Counted from the stretch's first letter, positions 17,050 through 24,849 are shown. The stretch: 64,000 bases of DNA from JBFMFR01 sp040752025 (GCA_040752025.1 JBFMFR010000025.1:1-64000); one strand, 5' to 3'. Notes: generated by a model not told the origin, from the sequence alone. Numbers and translations: made by a program.

Positions 17050-18807
17050 CTAGCGATCAACCTCACCCAACACGATGTCAATGGAGCCCAGGATGCCGAT
17101 CACGTCGGCGACTTTACCGCCCAGGCACATCATCTCCAGAGGCGTCAGGTTGATGAACGATGGGGCGCGCACATGATAGCGCCAGGGGTTGGGCTTTCCG
17201 TTCGAAACCACGTAGTACCCCAGTTCGCCCTTCGGGCCTTCGACGCGTCCATAGGCTTCGCCAGCCGGCACGCGCACCTGGTACTGCGGCTTGCCTTCCT
17301 GGATCGGCCCGCCGGGGATATCGCGCACGGCCTGCTGCAAAATGCGCAGGCTCTGGCGGGCCTCATCCAGGCGCACCAGGTAGCGGTCGTAGATATCGCC
17401 ATGGTAGCGTACGGCCACATCGAAGTCGAAGCGATCGTAGATGCTGTACGGGTCGGCGCGGCGGATGTCGTAAGGCACGCCGGAAGCGCGCAGCACCGGG
17501 CCTACCACCGAATAGGCGATGGCCTGCTCGGGGGTCAAGACGCCCACGCCTTCGGCGCGCGAGCGGATGATCTCGCTGTTGGTCAGGTAGCGGTCGATTT
17601 CGTCGATCTGGCGCGGCAGGCGCTCGTGCACCAGCACGCGGATGCGCTCCAGGATGCCATCGGGCAGGTCGCGGGCCACACCGCCGAAGCGGAAGTAATT
17701 GCACATCATGCGCGAGCCCGAAACCGCCTCGAAGATGTCCAGGACCAATTCGCGCTCTTCGAAGGCGTACAGGATGGGGGTGAAGTACGCGCCCAGGTCG
17801 TTGAGCAAGAAGCCGAAGGTCGCCAGGTGATTCTGGACACGGGTGAGCTCCGCCATGATCACGCGCAGGTATTCGGCGCGCTCGGGGGGCTTGATGCCCA
17901 TCAGTTTCTCGACCGCCATAGCGTAGCCGAAGTTGTTGCTCATCGAGCTGAAATAATCCAGGCGGTCGGTGAAGGGCATGTTCTGCAAGAAGGTGTTGCG
18001 CTCGCCGATCTTCTCGTGATTGCGGTGCAGGTAGCCCATGACGGGCTTGAGCCCGATGACGGTCTCGCCGTCCAGGGCTGCCACCATGCGGAACACGCCG
18101 TGGGTGGAAGGGTGCTGCGGGCCGATGTTGACGATGATCGTGTCGGTGGTCAGCTCGGAGCCGTGCTCGATGACCGAGCGCCGCAGGCTGTCGTACAGGG
18201 CGTTATCGTTATCCGCCTCCCAGGTGTGCGGGTCGAACCCGGCGGGGTAATCGACGTTCTTTCCGAAGGGGTTTTCATCTTCAGCGCGGCGGGCGTGTCC
18301 TTCGGGCCAGCGGCTCTTGAAAGGCTTGCCTTCTTCCTCGTAATAGGCCTCGCGCCAGTCTTTGCGCAGCGGGTAGCCTTCGAAGCCTTCCCACATCAGG
18401 ATGCGGCGCAGGTCGGGATGGCCGGTGAAGTGAATGCCCAGCAGGTCGTAGGCTTCACGCTCCTGCAGGTCAGCGCCAGGGTGGACCGGCACCAGCGAAG
18501 GCACCAGGGGGTTCTGGCGCGGCACCTGCACTTTGACCACCAATCCCGGCCCACCCACGGAGCGGAACAGGTGGTAGACCACCTCCATCTTATCCTCGGG
18601 CAGGTAATCGACCCCGGTGACGGAGGTGAGATAGTCGTAACCCATTTCGTCGCGCAGGGCGGTGACGACTTCGATCAGCCGGTCGGGGGCCACCAGGTAG
18701 CCCTGGTAACCCTTGCGCTCGTCCGGCGTAACCGCGCCTGGGAAGCGCGCCGTCAAATCGTCCTGGCGGATGAACTCGACAACTGGAGCAGCAGTTTGAT
18801 CACTCAT
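17050..18807 (-). CDS. nuoCD: fused NADH-quinone oxidoreductase subunits C and D
   Basis: 585 residues from ATG 18807. AGGAGG lies ten bases upstream; the ATG at 18816 would be too close to it. Residues about 1-190 are NuoC (REAYDLLGIHFTGHPDLRRILMWEGFEGYPLRKD), then a linker, then NuoD from about 210 (IVNIGPQHPSTHGVFR) to the end (GEVDR), with the conserved HR and RADPYSIYDRFDFDV segments that line the quinone cavity. The C-D fusion is known from Enterobacteria and several other phyla. It sits between nuoB and nuoI; nuoA, nuoH, nuoJ-N and nuoEFG are not in the window. Confidence 0.95.
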   Translation of the reverse strand: MSDQTAAPVVEFIRQDDLTARFPGAVTPDERKGYQGYLVAPDRLIEVVTALRDEMGYDYLTSVTGVDYLPEDKMEVVYHLFRSVGGPGLVVKVQVPRQNPLVPSLVPVHPGADLQEREAYDLLGIHFTGHPDLRRILMWEGFEGYPLRKDWREAYYEEEGKPFKSRWPEGHARRAEDENPFGKNVDYPAGFDPHTWEADNDNALYDSLRRSVIEHGSELTTDTIIVNIGPQHPSTHGVFRMVAALDGETVIGLKPVMGYLHRNHEKIGERNTFLQNMPFTDRLDYFSSMSNNFGYAMAVEKLMGIKPPERAEYLRVIMAELTRVQNHLATFGFLLNDLGAYFTPILYAFEERELVLDIFEAVSGSRMMCNYFRFGGVARDLPDGILERIRVLVHERLPRQIDEIDRYLTNSEIIRSRAEGVGVLTPEQAIAYSVVGPVLRASGVPYDIRRADPYSIYDRFDFDVAVRYHGDIYDRYLVRLDEARQSLRILQQAVRDIPGGPIQEGKPQYQVRVPAGEAYGRVEGPKGELGYYVVSNGKPNPWRYHVRAPSFINLTPLEMMCLGGKVADVIGILGSIDIVLGEVDR

Positions 18808-18821
18808 GTGCGTCATTCCTC

Positions 18822-19496
18822 CTAGGCTTCACTCGCCGCCGAGGCCGCCGCCAGCTCTTGCTGTGCGGCGAGCTTCCTGGCCGTATAGGCTTTGATCTGG
18901 TCGTACTGGCGCGGGTCCATCACGTCCGGGCCAAGCACCGGTATCGGGATGGCCTCCAGGGGCTCTTTGCTGTACCAGCGCGTCTCTTTCCAGGTCTGCG
19001 TGTCGATCTTCTTCTGCAGCGTGATCAGGCCGTGCAGCAGGGCCTGGGGCGTGGGCGGGCAGCCCGGGATGTAAACGTCGACCGGGACGTACTTATCCAC
19101 GCCGGAAACCACGTTGTAGCCATCTTTGAAGGGGCCGCCGCCGGATGCGCAGGCCCCCATAGCCACCACGTACTTGGGCTCGGGCATCTGGTTGTACAGG
19201 CGCACGATCTGCGGGATCATTTTCTTGGTGACCGTGCCCGAGACAATCATCATGTCGGTCTGGCGCGGGCTGGGGCGCATGACTTCCATGCCAAAGCGAG
19301 AGAAATCGTAGCGGCTGGCAGCCGTACAGATCATCTCGATGGCGCAGCAAGCCAACCCGAACATCAACGGCCACAGCGAAGAACGCCGTCCCCAGTTGTA
19401 GATTTTGTCGATGGTGGTGATGTGCACGTGGTTGGCAAGCTCTGGAGGGATGTCATACTTGGTTGAATTGATGTTTTCACGTTTCATTTCATTCAT
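18822..19496 (-). CDS. nuoB: NADH-quinone oxidoreductase subunit B
   Basis: 224 residues. Cys50, Cys51 (FGLACCAIEM), Cys116 (GACASGGGPF) and Cys146 (PGCPPTP) are the four ligands of terminal cluster N2 next to the quinone. The N-terminal segment and an Ala-rich C-terminal tail of about 25 residues are slightly extended. The start codon overlaps the iscX stop by ATGA, so translation is coupled. In most bacteria nuoA precedes nuoB; here iscX takes that place. Confidence 0.96.
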   Translation of the reverse strand: MNEMKRENINSTKYDIPPELANHVHITTIDKIYNWGRRSSLWPLMFGLACCAIEMICTAASRYDFSRFGMEVMRPSPRQTDMMIVSGTVTKKMIPQIVRLYNQMPEPKYVVAMGACASGGGPFKDGYNVVSGVDKYVPVDVYIPGCPPTPQALLHGLITLQKKIDTQTWKETRWYSKEPLEAIPIPVLGPDVMDPRQYDQIKAYTARKLAAQQELAAASAASEA

Positions 19497-19696
19497 AGGG
19501 GATTTCGCTCCTCAAACCATTCTTGGACTATGGCGACCAGGATATCATCATTGGCAAGCTGTGGGTCATCGCTGAACTCCGGCAGTTCGAGCACCCAACG
19601 ATAGATCATTCCCAGGGATACCTCTTCCAGGTGGATATGGGCGTGGCGTTCCTGTAAAGCGCGTGCCAGCGCATAGGAATCATCCCAGGTCAACAT
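19493..19696 (-). CDS. iscX: IscX/YfhJ-family Fe-S assembly protein
   Basis: 67 residues, the normal length of IscX. LTWDDSYALARALQERHAHIHLEEV, then YRWVLELPEFSDDPQ and ILVAIVQEWFEE match the IscX pattern (WxDs..IA.aL.....d.dp..v.....L..wv..L..F.dDp...ne..L.aI...W..E). IscX is a small acidic protein that binds IscS and iron and modulates the cysteine desulfurase. In gamma-proteobacteria it is the last gene of the isc operon; here it is the first gene of a complex I operon. The ATG lies immediately downstream of a promoter with no ribosome-binding site, suggesting a leaderless start. Confidence 0.85.
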   Translation of the reverse strand: MLTWDDSYALARALQERHAHIHLEEVSLGMIYRWVLELPEFSDDPQLANDDILVAIVQEWFEERNPL

Positions 19697-19704
19697 ACCC
19701 GCTA

Positions 19705-19732
19705 ATTATACCGCCATCCACTCCAGGGTCAA
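19705..19732 (-). promoter_or_regulatory. promoter of the iscX-nuo operon
   Basis: Read on the minus strand, TTGACC (19727-19732) and TATAAT (19705-19710) are separated by 16 bp. Transcription would begin about seven bases after the -10, close to the iscX ATG at 19696, leaving essentially no leader. Confidence 0.75.
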
Positions 19733-19742
19733 CGGTTATATA

Positions 19743-19760
19743 CGCAAATATATATTTGCG
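19743..19760. promoter_or_regulatory. perfect 18-bp palindromic operator
   Basis: CGCAAATATATATTTGCG is identical to its own reverse complement. It lies between the two divergent promoters: 10 bp upstream of the iscX -35 box, and overlapping the -35 of the plus-strand regulator. A dimeric winged-helix regulator such as the adjacent SufR-like protein would fit this site. Confidence 0.75.
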
Positions 19761-19783
19761 AAATAGGTTGAGCAGGGTATAAT
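19756..19783 (+). promoter_or_regulatory. promoter of the SufR-like regulator gene
   Basis: TTGCGA (19756-19761) and TATAAT (19778-19783) are 16 bp apart. The predicted transcription start falls at about 19790, that is at the ATG (19791), so the mRNA would be leaderless. The -35 shares bases with the palindrome, as expected for autorepression. Confidence 0.65.
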
Positions 19784-19790
19784 TACCGGC

Positions 19791-20402
19791 ATGAAGACCT
19801 CGCGCCAACAACTGCTGGATTACGTGCGCCAGCACCGCGCCGTGACCGCCGCCGAACTCAGCCGGGCGCTGCACATGACCGAGGCCAACGCCCGCCACCA
19901 CTTGCAGGTATTGCACAGCCAGGGGCTGGTGCAGGTGACTGGGACGCGCCCGCGGGCTGGCAAAGGCCGCCCGGCGCAGCTTTACGGCTCAGCGGACTGG
20001 CTGGCGGGCGAAAACCTGGGCGGGTTGGCCAGTGCGCTGCTGGACGAACTGCTCACACAGACAGATCCGGCAAGCCAGGATAACCTGCTCGAAAAGCTGG
20101 CCGGTCGACTGGCAGGAGACCCGGCAACCCCCGGGCGGCGCAACCTGACCCAACGCCTGTATGAAACGGTCCAACGGCTCAATGACTGGCACTACCAGGC
20201 GCGCTGGGAGGCTCACGCCCAGGCGCCGCGCCTGATCCTGGGAAGCTGCCCTTACCGGCAGATCCTGCCCGAACACCCCGAACTGTGCCGCCTGGATGCC
20301 CACCTGCTCGCCAGGCTGCTGGGCGCCCCCGTCGAGCAGGTAGCCCGGCTGGCCCAGGATACCCAGGGGCTGCCCCACTGCATTTTCCAACTGAGCAAAT
20401 AG
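19791..20402 (+). CDS. SufR-like winged-helix regulator with C-terminal cysteine cluster
   Basis: 203 residues. An N-terminal ArsR/MarR-type winged helix occupies about 1-65 (LLDYVRQHRAVTAAELSRALHMTEANARHHLQVL). The C-terminus has SCPYRQILPEHPELC with Cys153 and Cys166 separated by 12 residues and LPHC with Cys197 near the end. SufR of cyanobacteria, the Fe-S-sensing repressor of the suf operon, has a winged helix and a similarly spaced C-terminal Cys cluster that holds a 4Fe-4S group. The gene is divergent from an operon rich in Fe-S genes, with a palindrome between. I infer a Fe-S- or iron-responsive regulator of that operon; direct proof is lacking. Confidence 0.7.
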   Translation: MKTSRQQLLDYVRQHRAVTAAELSRALHMTEANARHHLQVLHSQGLVQVTGTRPRAGKGRPAQLYGSADWLAGENLGGLASALLDELLTQTDPASQDNLLEKLAGRLAGDPATPGRRNLTQRLYETVQRLNDWHYQARWEAHAQAPRLILGSCPYRQILPEHPELCRLDAHLLARLLGAPVEQVARLAQDTQGLPHCIFQLSK

Positions 20403-20443
20403 CTTTTTTATAAGCAAAACCGGGGCTTTTCATCGAAAAAGGC

Positions 20444-20472
20444 TTGACAAAGCCGCGCATTCACAGTAATAT
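20444..20472 (+). promoter_or_regulatory. promoter of the first padR gene
   Basis: Consensus -35 TTGACA at 20444-20449 and -10 TAATAT at 20467-20472 with a 17-bp spacer. Transcription should begin near 20479. Confidence 0.75.
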
Positions 20473-20504
20473 AGGACAACAATTATATTAGACTTATCCT
20501 ATAT
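20469..20504. promoter_or_regulatory. inverted-repeat operator of PadR regulator 1
   Basis: ATATAGGA at 20469-20476 and TCCTATAT at 20497-20504 form perfect 8-bp arms 20 bp apart. The left arm overlaps the -10 box and the right arm lies just before the gene, an arrangement typical of PadR autoregulation. Confidence 0.6.
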
Positions 20505-20518
20505 TCGGAGCGTCCAAT

Positions 20519-21076
20519 ATGTCCCTGGAATATGCGATTTTAGGCTTTCTCAACTACCAGCCCTACACGGGCTACGATCTGAAAAAGATCTTCGACTCGT
20601 CTGTGCGCCACTTCTGGCCGGCCGACCAGAGCCAGATCTACCGCACCCTGGCGCGCTTGATGGAAAACGGGCTGGTCGAGATGGAAAAGGTGCCCCAGGA
20701 GGAGCGCCCCGACCGCAAGGTCTACCACATCACCCCGGCCGGGCGCGCCGACCTGCTGCAGTGGCTGGCAGGCGATCCGCCGCGGCTGGAGCCGCGCAGC
20801 GCCTCCCTGGTTCAGGTGTTCTTCGCCGGGCAGCTCTCAGACGAGGAAATCCTGGCCAAGTTCGAGGACCTGGCAAACGTGCTGCGCGCCGTCCTGGCGC
20901 AGTACGACCAGGTGCCGGAGCAGATCGAAGTGTTCAAGGAAGAAATCAACTCGCCGCGCGAGCACTTCTTCTGGATGCTGACGCTGGAAAATGGCATCCT
21001 CTCGATGCGCGCCACGCTGGAATGGGCGGAAAGCGTCATCGAGCGCATCCGCAGCGGCCAGGTGCCCGCCCGGTAA
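20519..21076 (+). CDS. PadR-family transcriptional regulator (1)
   Basis: 185 residues. The N-terminal winged helix (MSLEYAILGFLNYQPYTGYDLKKIFD ... QIYRTLARLMENGLVEME ... DRKVYHITPAGRADL) is a clear PadR signature; the C-terminal half is a helical Vir-type dimerisation domain. PadR repressors usually control the next gene and themselves in response to a small aromatic or other toxic compound. The flavodoxin-fold gene follows by 43 bp and is probably co-regulated. Confidence 0.92.
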   Translation: MSLEYAILGFLNYQPYTGYDLKKIFDSSVRHFWPADQSQIYRTLARLMENGLVEMEKVPQEERPDRKVYHITPAGRADLLQWLAGDPPRLEPRSASLVQVFFAGQLSDEEILAKFEDLANVLRAVLAQYDQVPEQIEVFKEEINSPREHFFWMLTLENGILSMRATLEWAESVIERIRSGQVPAR

Positions 21077-21119
21077 GACTCACTCAAAGACCAAAAACAA
21101 GAATATAAGGAATTTAGCC

Positions 21120-22382
21120 ATGAAAATCACTCTATTGAACGGTAACCCTGCCGAGTCCTCCTTCGACGCTTACCTGGAGCAGTTAGCCAGCGCCTTGGGC
21201 GCGGATGGACATACGGTTACCTCGATCCAACTGCGCGACCTGCCGCTGCGCTACTGCGTGGGCTGCTTCGGCTGCTGGGTCAAGACCCCCGGGCAGTGCG
21301 TGGCGCGCGACGCCTCGCTGGAGATGGACCGGGCGGTGATCAACTCGGACTTCACTCTGTGGGCCGCGCCGCTCAAGATGGGCTTCCCGGCGGCGCTGCT
21401 CAAGATGGCTATGGATAAGCATCTGCCGCTGATCCACCCCTACATGGAGGTGGACCAGGGCGAGGCCCATCACCTGCGCCGCTACCCACGCTCGCCGCGC
21501 CTGGGGCTGCTGGTCGAGCCAGAAACTGGCAACGACGCCAGAGACCTGCAGATCGTCAGCGATATTTTCTGCCGCACGGCGCTCAACCTCAAGACGCGCC
21601 TGGAGTTCTCCCTGACCAGCCAGACCCCGGTGGAACAGCTTGCGGAACGCATCACCACCCGCAAGCCCACCTATCTGCCCCTGCCGGCGCGCCTGGGAGC
21701 GACCACGGGTGCGCAGATCCAACCGCCGGCGCGCCTGACTTTCTTCAACGGTTCGCCGCGCGGGCGCAAGGGCAACACGCCGCTGATGCTGGCCGAGCTC
21801 GCCCGGGGCTTTGGCGGACCGACCGAGACCTATCACCTGGTGCGCGTCAAAGAAACCGATCCGATGGTGCAGGCACTGGCCGATGCCGAGTGCGCTATCC
21901 TGGGTTTCCCACTGTACACGGACGCCATGCCAGGCATCGTCAAGCACTTCATCGAGGCGCTCGAGCCCCTGGTGGGGCGCGCCGGCAACCCCCCGCTGGG
22001 CTTCCTGGTGCAGTCGGGCTTCCCCGAAGGACTGCACTCACGCTACATCGAACGCTACCTGGAGAAGCTGGCCGCCCGCCTGGGCTCGCCCTACCTGGGC
22101 ACGATTGTCAAAGGCAACGGCGAAGGCACACGCCTCATGCCGGCGAAAGCGAACCAGGAGACCTTTGCCCACCTGCAAGCCCTGGGCGCCGGACTGGCGA
22201 GCCGCGGCCAGTTCGACCCGCTGGCGCTGGCCGCCCTGGCTTCGCCAGAAAGCTATGCTCCCATCCTGGGGCCGGTCTTCCGGGTCTTCCTGCGCCTGCC
22301 GGTGGCGCACATGTATTTCGATAACATGCTGAAGCAGAACGGCGCTTTCGAACAGCGCTACGCCAGGCCGTTTGCGGAGTAA
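21120..22382 (+). CDS. tandem flavodoxin-fold NAD(P)H-dependent FMN reductase-like protein
   Basis: 420 residues from ATG 21120, with TAAGGAA nine bases upstream; longer in-frame readings overlap the padR gene. Two flavodoxin-like halves follow each other: MKITLLNGNPAESSFDAYLE (1-20) with a CVGCFGCW cysteine cluster near residue 45, and again ARLTFFNGSPRGRKGNTPL (from about 204) with the FMN-binding GFPLYTDAMPG segment. The family reduces FMN, quinones, azo or nitro compounds with NAD(P)H; the Cys motif recalls iron-sulfur flavoproteins. A fused duplicate is unusual, and the second copy lacks the cysteines. The substrate may be the ligand of the upstream PadR. Confidence 0.8.
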   Translation: MKITLLNGNPAESSFDAYLEQLASALGADGHTVTSIQLRDLPLRYCVGCFGCWVKTPGQCVARDASLEMDRAVINSDFTLWAAPLKMGFPAALLKMAMDKHLPLIHPYMEVDQGEAHHLRRYPRSPRLGLLVEPETGNDARDLQIVSDIFCRTALNLKTRLEFSLTSQTPVEQLAERITTRKPTYLPLPARLGATTGAQIQPPARLTFFNGSPRGRKGNTPLMLAELARGFGGPTETYHLVRVKETDPMVQALADAECAILGFPLYTDAMPGIVKHFIEALEPLVGRAGNPPLGFLVQSGFPEGLHSRYIERYLEKLAARLGSPYLGTIVKGNGEGTRLMPAKANQETFAHLQALGAGLASRGQFDPLALAALASPESYAPILGPVFRVFLRLPVAHMYFDNMLKQNGAFEQRYARPFAE

Positions 22383-22389
22383 TTGTTTC

Positions 22390-22800
22390 TTACGAGGCAA
22401 ATTCATTCCGCCATGCCTCCAATTCCAGCCAATACTCGGCAGCCTCTTCATGGATACGAGCGGGAGACTCGCCGCCCAGGCGTTCGAGAGGCAACAAAAT
22501 CGAACACTCAGCGTGGTGCTCTTTTTGGCGCTCGACATAAGCGATGTAATTGGGCAAACGCTTGCCATCGAAGGAGAAGACCCCGTACTCATCCTGCCAG
22601 AACAGCGACTTGCCAGCCAGGTTGAGCTGATTGAAACGGGTAGCCGCCACCCCTTTGATCTGCCCCACAAACCTGGCTACGGCAATCTTAGGCGGAATCG
22701 AGACTACCAGGTGCAACATGATCGGAGACGCCATTGAGCGCGAATACCGTCGCGCCCAGCCCAATGGCTTTGCTGCGCAGGAAACCGTGGACAATCGGCT
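22390..22800 (-). pseudogene. broken IS200/REP-associated Y1 transposase
   Basis: The minus strand encodes TEPIVHGFLRSKAIGLGATVFALNGVSDHV in one frame and HLVVSIPPKIAVARFVGQIKG ... LFWQDEYGVFSFDGKRLPNYIAYVERQKEHH in the next. These join as DHVHLVVSIPP, the HUH motif, if one extra base near 22718 is removed. WQDEYGVFS and the tyrosine helix (NYIAYVERQKEHH) are typical of Y1/REP-associated tyrosine transposases. The first 30 or so residues normally preceding EPIVHG are also missing. The gene is therefore truncated and frameshifted. Confidence 0.75.
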
Positions 22801-22824
22801 CCGTTAAACCACCTAAATTCCCCC

Positions 22825-22853
22825 TTGACAAATCGATATATTCAAGCTAGAAT
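22825..22853 (+). promoter_or_regulatory. promoter of the second padR gene
   Basis: TTGACA at 22825-22830 and TAGAAT at 22848-22853 with exactly 17 bp between. Confidence 0.8.
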
Positions 22854-22855
22854 AT
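22838..22855. promoter_or_regulatory. PadR regulator 2 operator, box 1
   Basis: ATATTC-AAGCTA-GAATAT is an inverted repeat with 6-bp arms (7 bp counting the flanking T/A) overlapping the -10 box. A related box lies before the downstream methyltransferase gene. Confidence 0.65.
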
Positions 22856-22884
22856 ACAACAACAAACAGCCTCATGGAGTTACA

Positions 22885-23424
22885 ATGTCCGTCCGCCTGG
22901 TCATCCTGGGCCTGCTGCGGGAGCGCCCGCTGTACGGCTACGAAATCAAACAGATCATTGAAGAACACATGTCCGATTGGACTTCGATCGCTTTCGGCTC
23001 GATCTACTTCGCTTTGGACAAGCTCGCCCAGGAACAGTTCATCGAGAACGTCGGCGTAGAACAGGCTGGCAAGCGCCCCTCGCGCAGCGTTTACCAGATC
23101 ACTCCAGCCGGGCAAGCGGAATTCCTGCGCCTGCTGCGCCAGGGCTGGCAAACCTATGAACGACAGTTCTTCGATACGGACATCTACCTGTTCTTCTTGA
23201 AAGCACTGCCGCTGCCAGAGGTGATCGACTACCTGCGCCAGCGCCAGGCGGTCTTGCAAGGCACGCTCGAGCACATCCAATCCCACCGCGCCGAGCAGTT
23301 ATCAGACCCACAGGTGCCGCGCCTGGCAGCAGCCATCTTCGACCATACACTGGTGCACACCCGGGCAGAGCTGGAATGGACGCTTGACCTGCTGCAGAAA
23401 CTGGAGCAGGGAGAATATCCGTAA
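22885..23424 (+). CDS. PadR-family transcriptional regulator (2)
   Basis: 179 residues from the ATG at 22885, preceded by GGAG at five bases. The winged helix (VRLVILGLLRERPLYGYEIKQII ... GSIYFALDKLAQEQFIEN ... RSVYQITPAGQAEFL) and the helical C-terminal half are clear PadR features. It differs from PadR 1 in sequence and in operator. The next gene, a methyltransferase 63 bp downstream, is preceded by a related operator and is the likely target. Confidence 0.92.
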   Translation: MSVRLVILGLLRERPLYGYEIKQIIEEHMSDWTSIAFGSIYFALDKLAQEQFIENVGVEQAGKRPSRSVYQITPAGQAEFLRLLRQGWQTYERQFFDTDIYLFFLKALPLPEVIDYLRQRQAVLQGTLEHIQSHRAEQLSDPQVPRLAAAIFDHTLVHTRAELEWTLDLLQKLEQGEYP

Positions 23425-23441
23425 AGTTCTTTTTTTGCCCA

Positions 23442-23459
23442 ATATTCTAACTTGTATAT
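23442..23459. promoter_or_regulatory. PadR regulator 2 operator, box 2 (candidate)
   Basis: ATATTC-TAACTT-GTATAT agrees with box 1 at 14 of 18 positions and lies 29 bp upstream of the methyltransferase ATG. No strong -35/-10 pair was found here, so the gene may depend on read-through plus this site. Confidence 0.45.
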
Positions 23460-23487
23460 TAAATCTTTAGTATAAGGAGAAAATCTG

Positions 23488-24147
23488 ATGACCCAAACAC
23501 GTATTCCCGAAACCGACCACGGCATCCAGGGCGAGTTCAACGTCAGCACCTACGATGAGATGCAGCGCAAGCTGCGCGACCGCGGCTGGATCGAAACGAA
23601 TGATTTGCTCAAGCACGGCCTGACTCACGGGCACGCCCTGGAGATCGGGCACGGCCCGGGCTACCTCGGCCTGGAATGGCTCAAGCTGACCCAGGGTACG
23701 CTGCTGACCGGCCTGGACATCAGCCCCGACATGCAGGCGCTGGCTAAACGCAATGCGCGCGCTTATGGATTGGCCGATCGCAGCCAATACCAGCTCGGCA
23801 GCGGCGACCGCCTGCCGTTCGACGCGGACCGCTTCGATGTGGTTTTTACCAATGGTTCACTGCACGAATGGGTCAACCCGCGCGGCACTTTCGACGAAAT
23901 CTGGCGGGTGCTCAAGCCCGGAGGCCGCTATTTCATCTCCGATCTGCGCCGCGACATGCACCCCCTGGTGCGCGGCTTCCTGTGGCTGGGGACACAGCCC
24001 ACCTCGATTCGCCCCGGACTGATCACCTCCATCAACGCCGCCTATACTCCAGACGAGCTGCGCGACCTGCTGAGCAACACATATCTGACAGGTGGGCAGG
24101 TCGAGAGCAACCCGGTGGGTGTTTCCGTATTCGGAGTCAAGTCCTGA
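23488..24147 (+). CDS. class I SAM-dependent methyltransferase
   Basis: 219 residues; AAGGAG eight bases before the ATG. The Rossmann motifs are clear: LEIGHGPGYLGLEWL (motif I; the second Gly position is His), LTGLDISPDMQALAKRNA (motif II), FDVVFTNGSLHEWVN (motif IV) and WRVLKPGGRYFISDL (post-motif). It belongs to the UbiE/Methyltransf_11 group, which methylates small molecules. Its position behind a PadR regulator suggests a detoxification or signalling substrate rather than quinone synthesis, but this is inference. Confidence 0.88.
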   Translation: MTQTRIPETDHGIQGEFNVSTYDEMQRKLRDRGWIETNDLLKHGLTHGHALEIGHGPGYLGLEWLKLTQGTLLTGLDISPDMQALAKRNARAYGLADRSQYQLGSGDRLPFDADRFDVVFTNGSLHEWVNPRGTFDEIWRVLKPGGRYFISDLRRDMHPLVRGFLWLGTQPTSIRPGLITSINAAYTPDELRDLLSNTYLTGGQVESNPVGVSVFGVKS

Positions 24148-24179
24148 GGGCCACCCCAATAATCTGCCTGGGGCCGCTA

Positions 24180-24208
24180 TTGACAGGCAGACCTATCCGA
24201 TATAGAAT
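24180..24208 (+). promoter_or_regulatory. promoter of the tetR gene
   Basis: TTGACA at 24180-24185 and TAGAAT at 24203-24208, spacer 17 bp. The -10 box abuts the long palindrome. Confidence 0.8.
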
Positions 24209-24241
24209 CTCTATCGGACCGACCGGTCGGTCCGATAGAGA
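24208..24241. promoter_or_regulatory. perfect 34-bp palindromic TetR operator
   Basis: The two 17-bp halves around the centre at 24224/24225 are exact reverse complements; the core reads GGACCGACCGGTCGGTCC. It covers the predicted transcription start and ends 5 bp before the tetR ATG, so bound repressor would block the gene. Confidence 0.85.
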
Positions 24242-24246
24242 CCATT

Positions 24247-24825
24247 ATGTCCGCTTCTGAAACCTACGAAAAAATTCTGCAAACCGCCGGACGCCTGTTC
24301 GTGCAGCAGGGCTATACCGCCACTTCGGTGCGCCAGGTAGCCGAGCAGGCCGGGATCGGCAAAGCCACGATCTACCACCATTTCCCCGACAAGCAGGCCA
24401 TCGCCCTGGCTCTGCTCAAAAAGAGCACCGCTCGCATGGATCAGGTCCTGGAGCGCATCCGGGAAGAACAAGACCCGCGCCAGCGCATCCAGGTGGCGGC
24501 GCGTGAAAGCGTCAATTTCCTGTTCGAATCGGCCGACATCATGCAGGTCGTACGCCGTGAGCTATCAGGCGGGCGCCAGCAAATGCAGGTCGAGTTCATG
24601 CACTTCTTCCAGGAATACACCACCCTGCTGGCAGACGCCATCCAGCGCGGCGTGCAGCAGGGCATCTTCCGCCCGGTAGACCCCGGCGAGGCTGCCCGGG
24701 TTTTGCTGACCATGATCCAGGGCACCTTCGCCATGTCGTACCTGGGCGCCAGGCGCGCCGGGTCGCCCGAACAAACCAGCGCAGCGCTGCTGGATATCTT
24801 CTTCCAGGGCATCGACCGGTGCTAG
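24247..24825 (+). CDS. TetR/AcrR-family regulator
   Basis: 192 residues. The N-terminal helix-turn-helix is canonical (ILQTAGRLFVQQGYTATSVRQVAEQAGIGKATIYHHFPDKQAIALALL). The C-terminal ligand/dimerisation domain ends with a segment typical of the family (ARVLLTMIQGTFAMSYL). Its own promoter carries a perfect 34-bp palindrome, and a related site lies in front of the next gene 78 bp downstream. Together these indicate an autoregulated repressor that also controls the dikinase-like enzyme. Confidence 0.95.
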   Translation: MSASETYEKILQTAGRLFVQQGYTATSVRQVAEQAGIGKATIYHHFPDKQAIALALLKKSTARMDQVLERIREEQDPRQRIQVAARESVNFLFESADIMQVVRRELSGGRQQMQVEFMHFFQEYTTLLADAIQRGVQQGIFRPVDPGEAARVLLTMIQGTFAMSYLGARRAGSPEQTSAALLDIFFQGIDRC

Positions 24826-24849
24826 CTGCTCTTTTTTTGAGCAGTTTTT

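Noticed and set aside
16966..18825. 619-codon plus-strand open frame opposite nuoCD
   Set aside because: Nearly complete overlap with the unmistakable nuoCD gene; composition typical of antisense frames in GC-rich genes.
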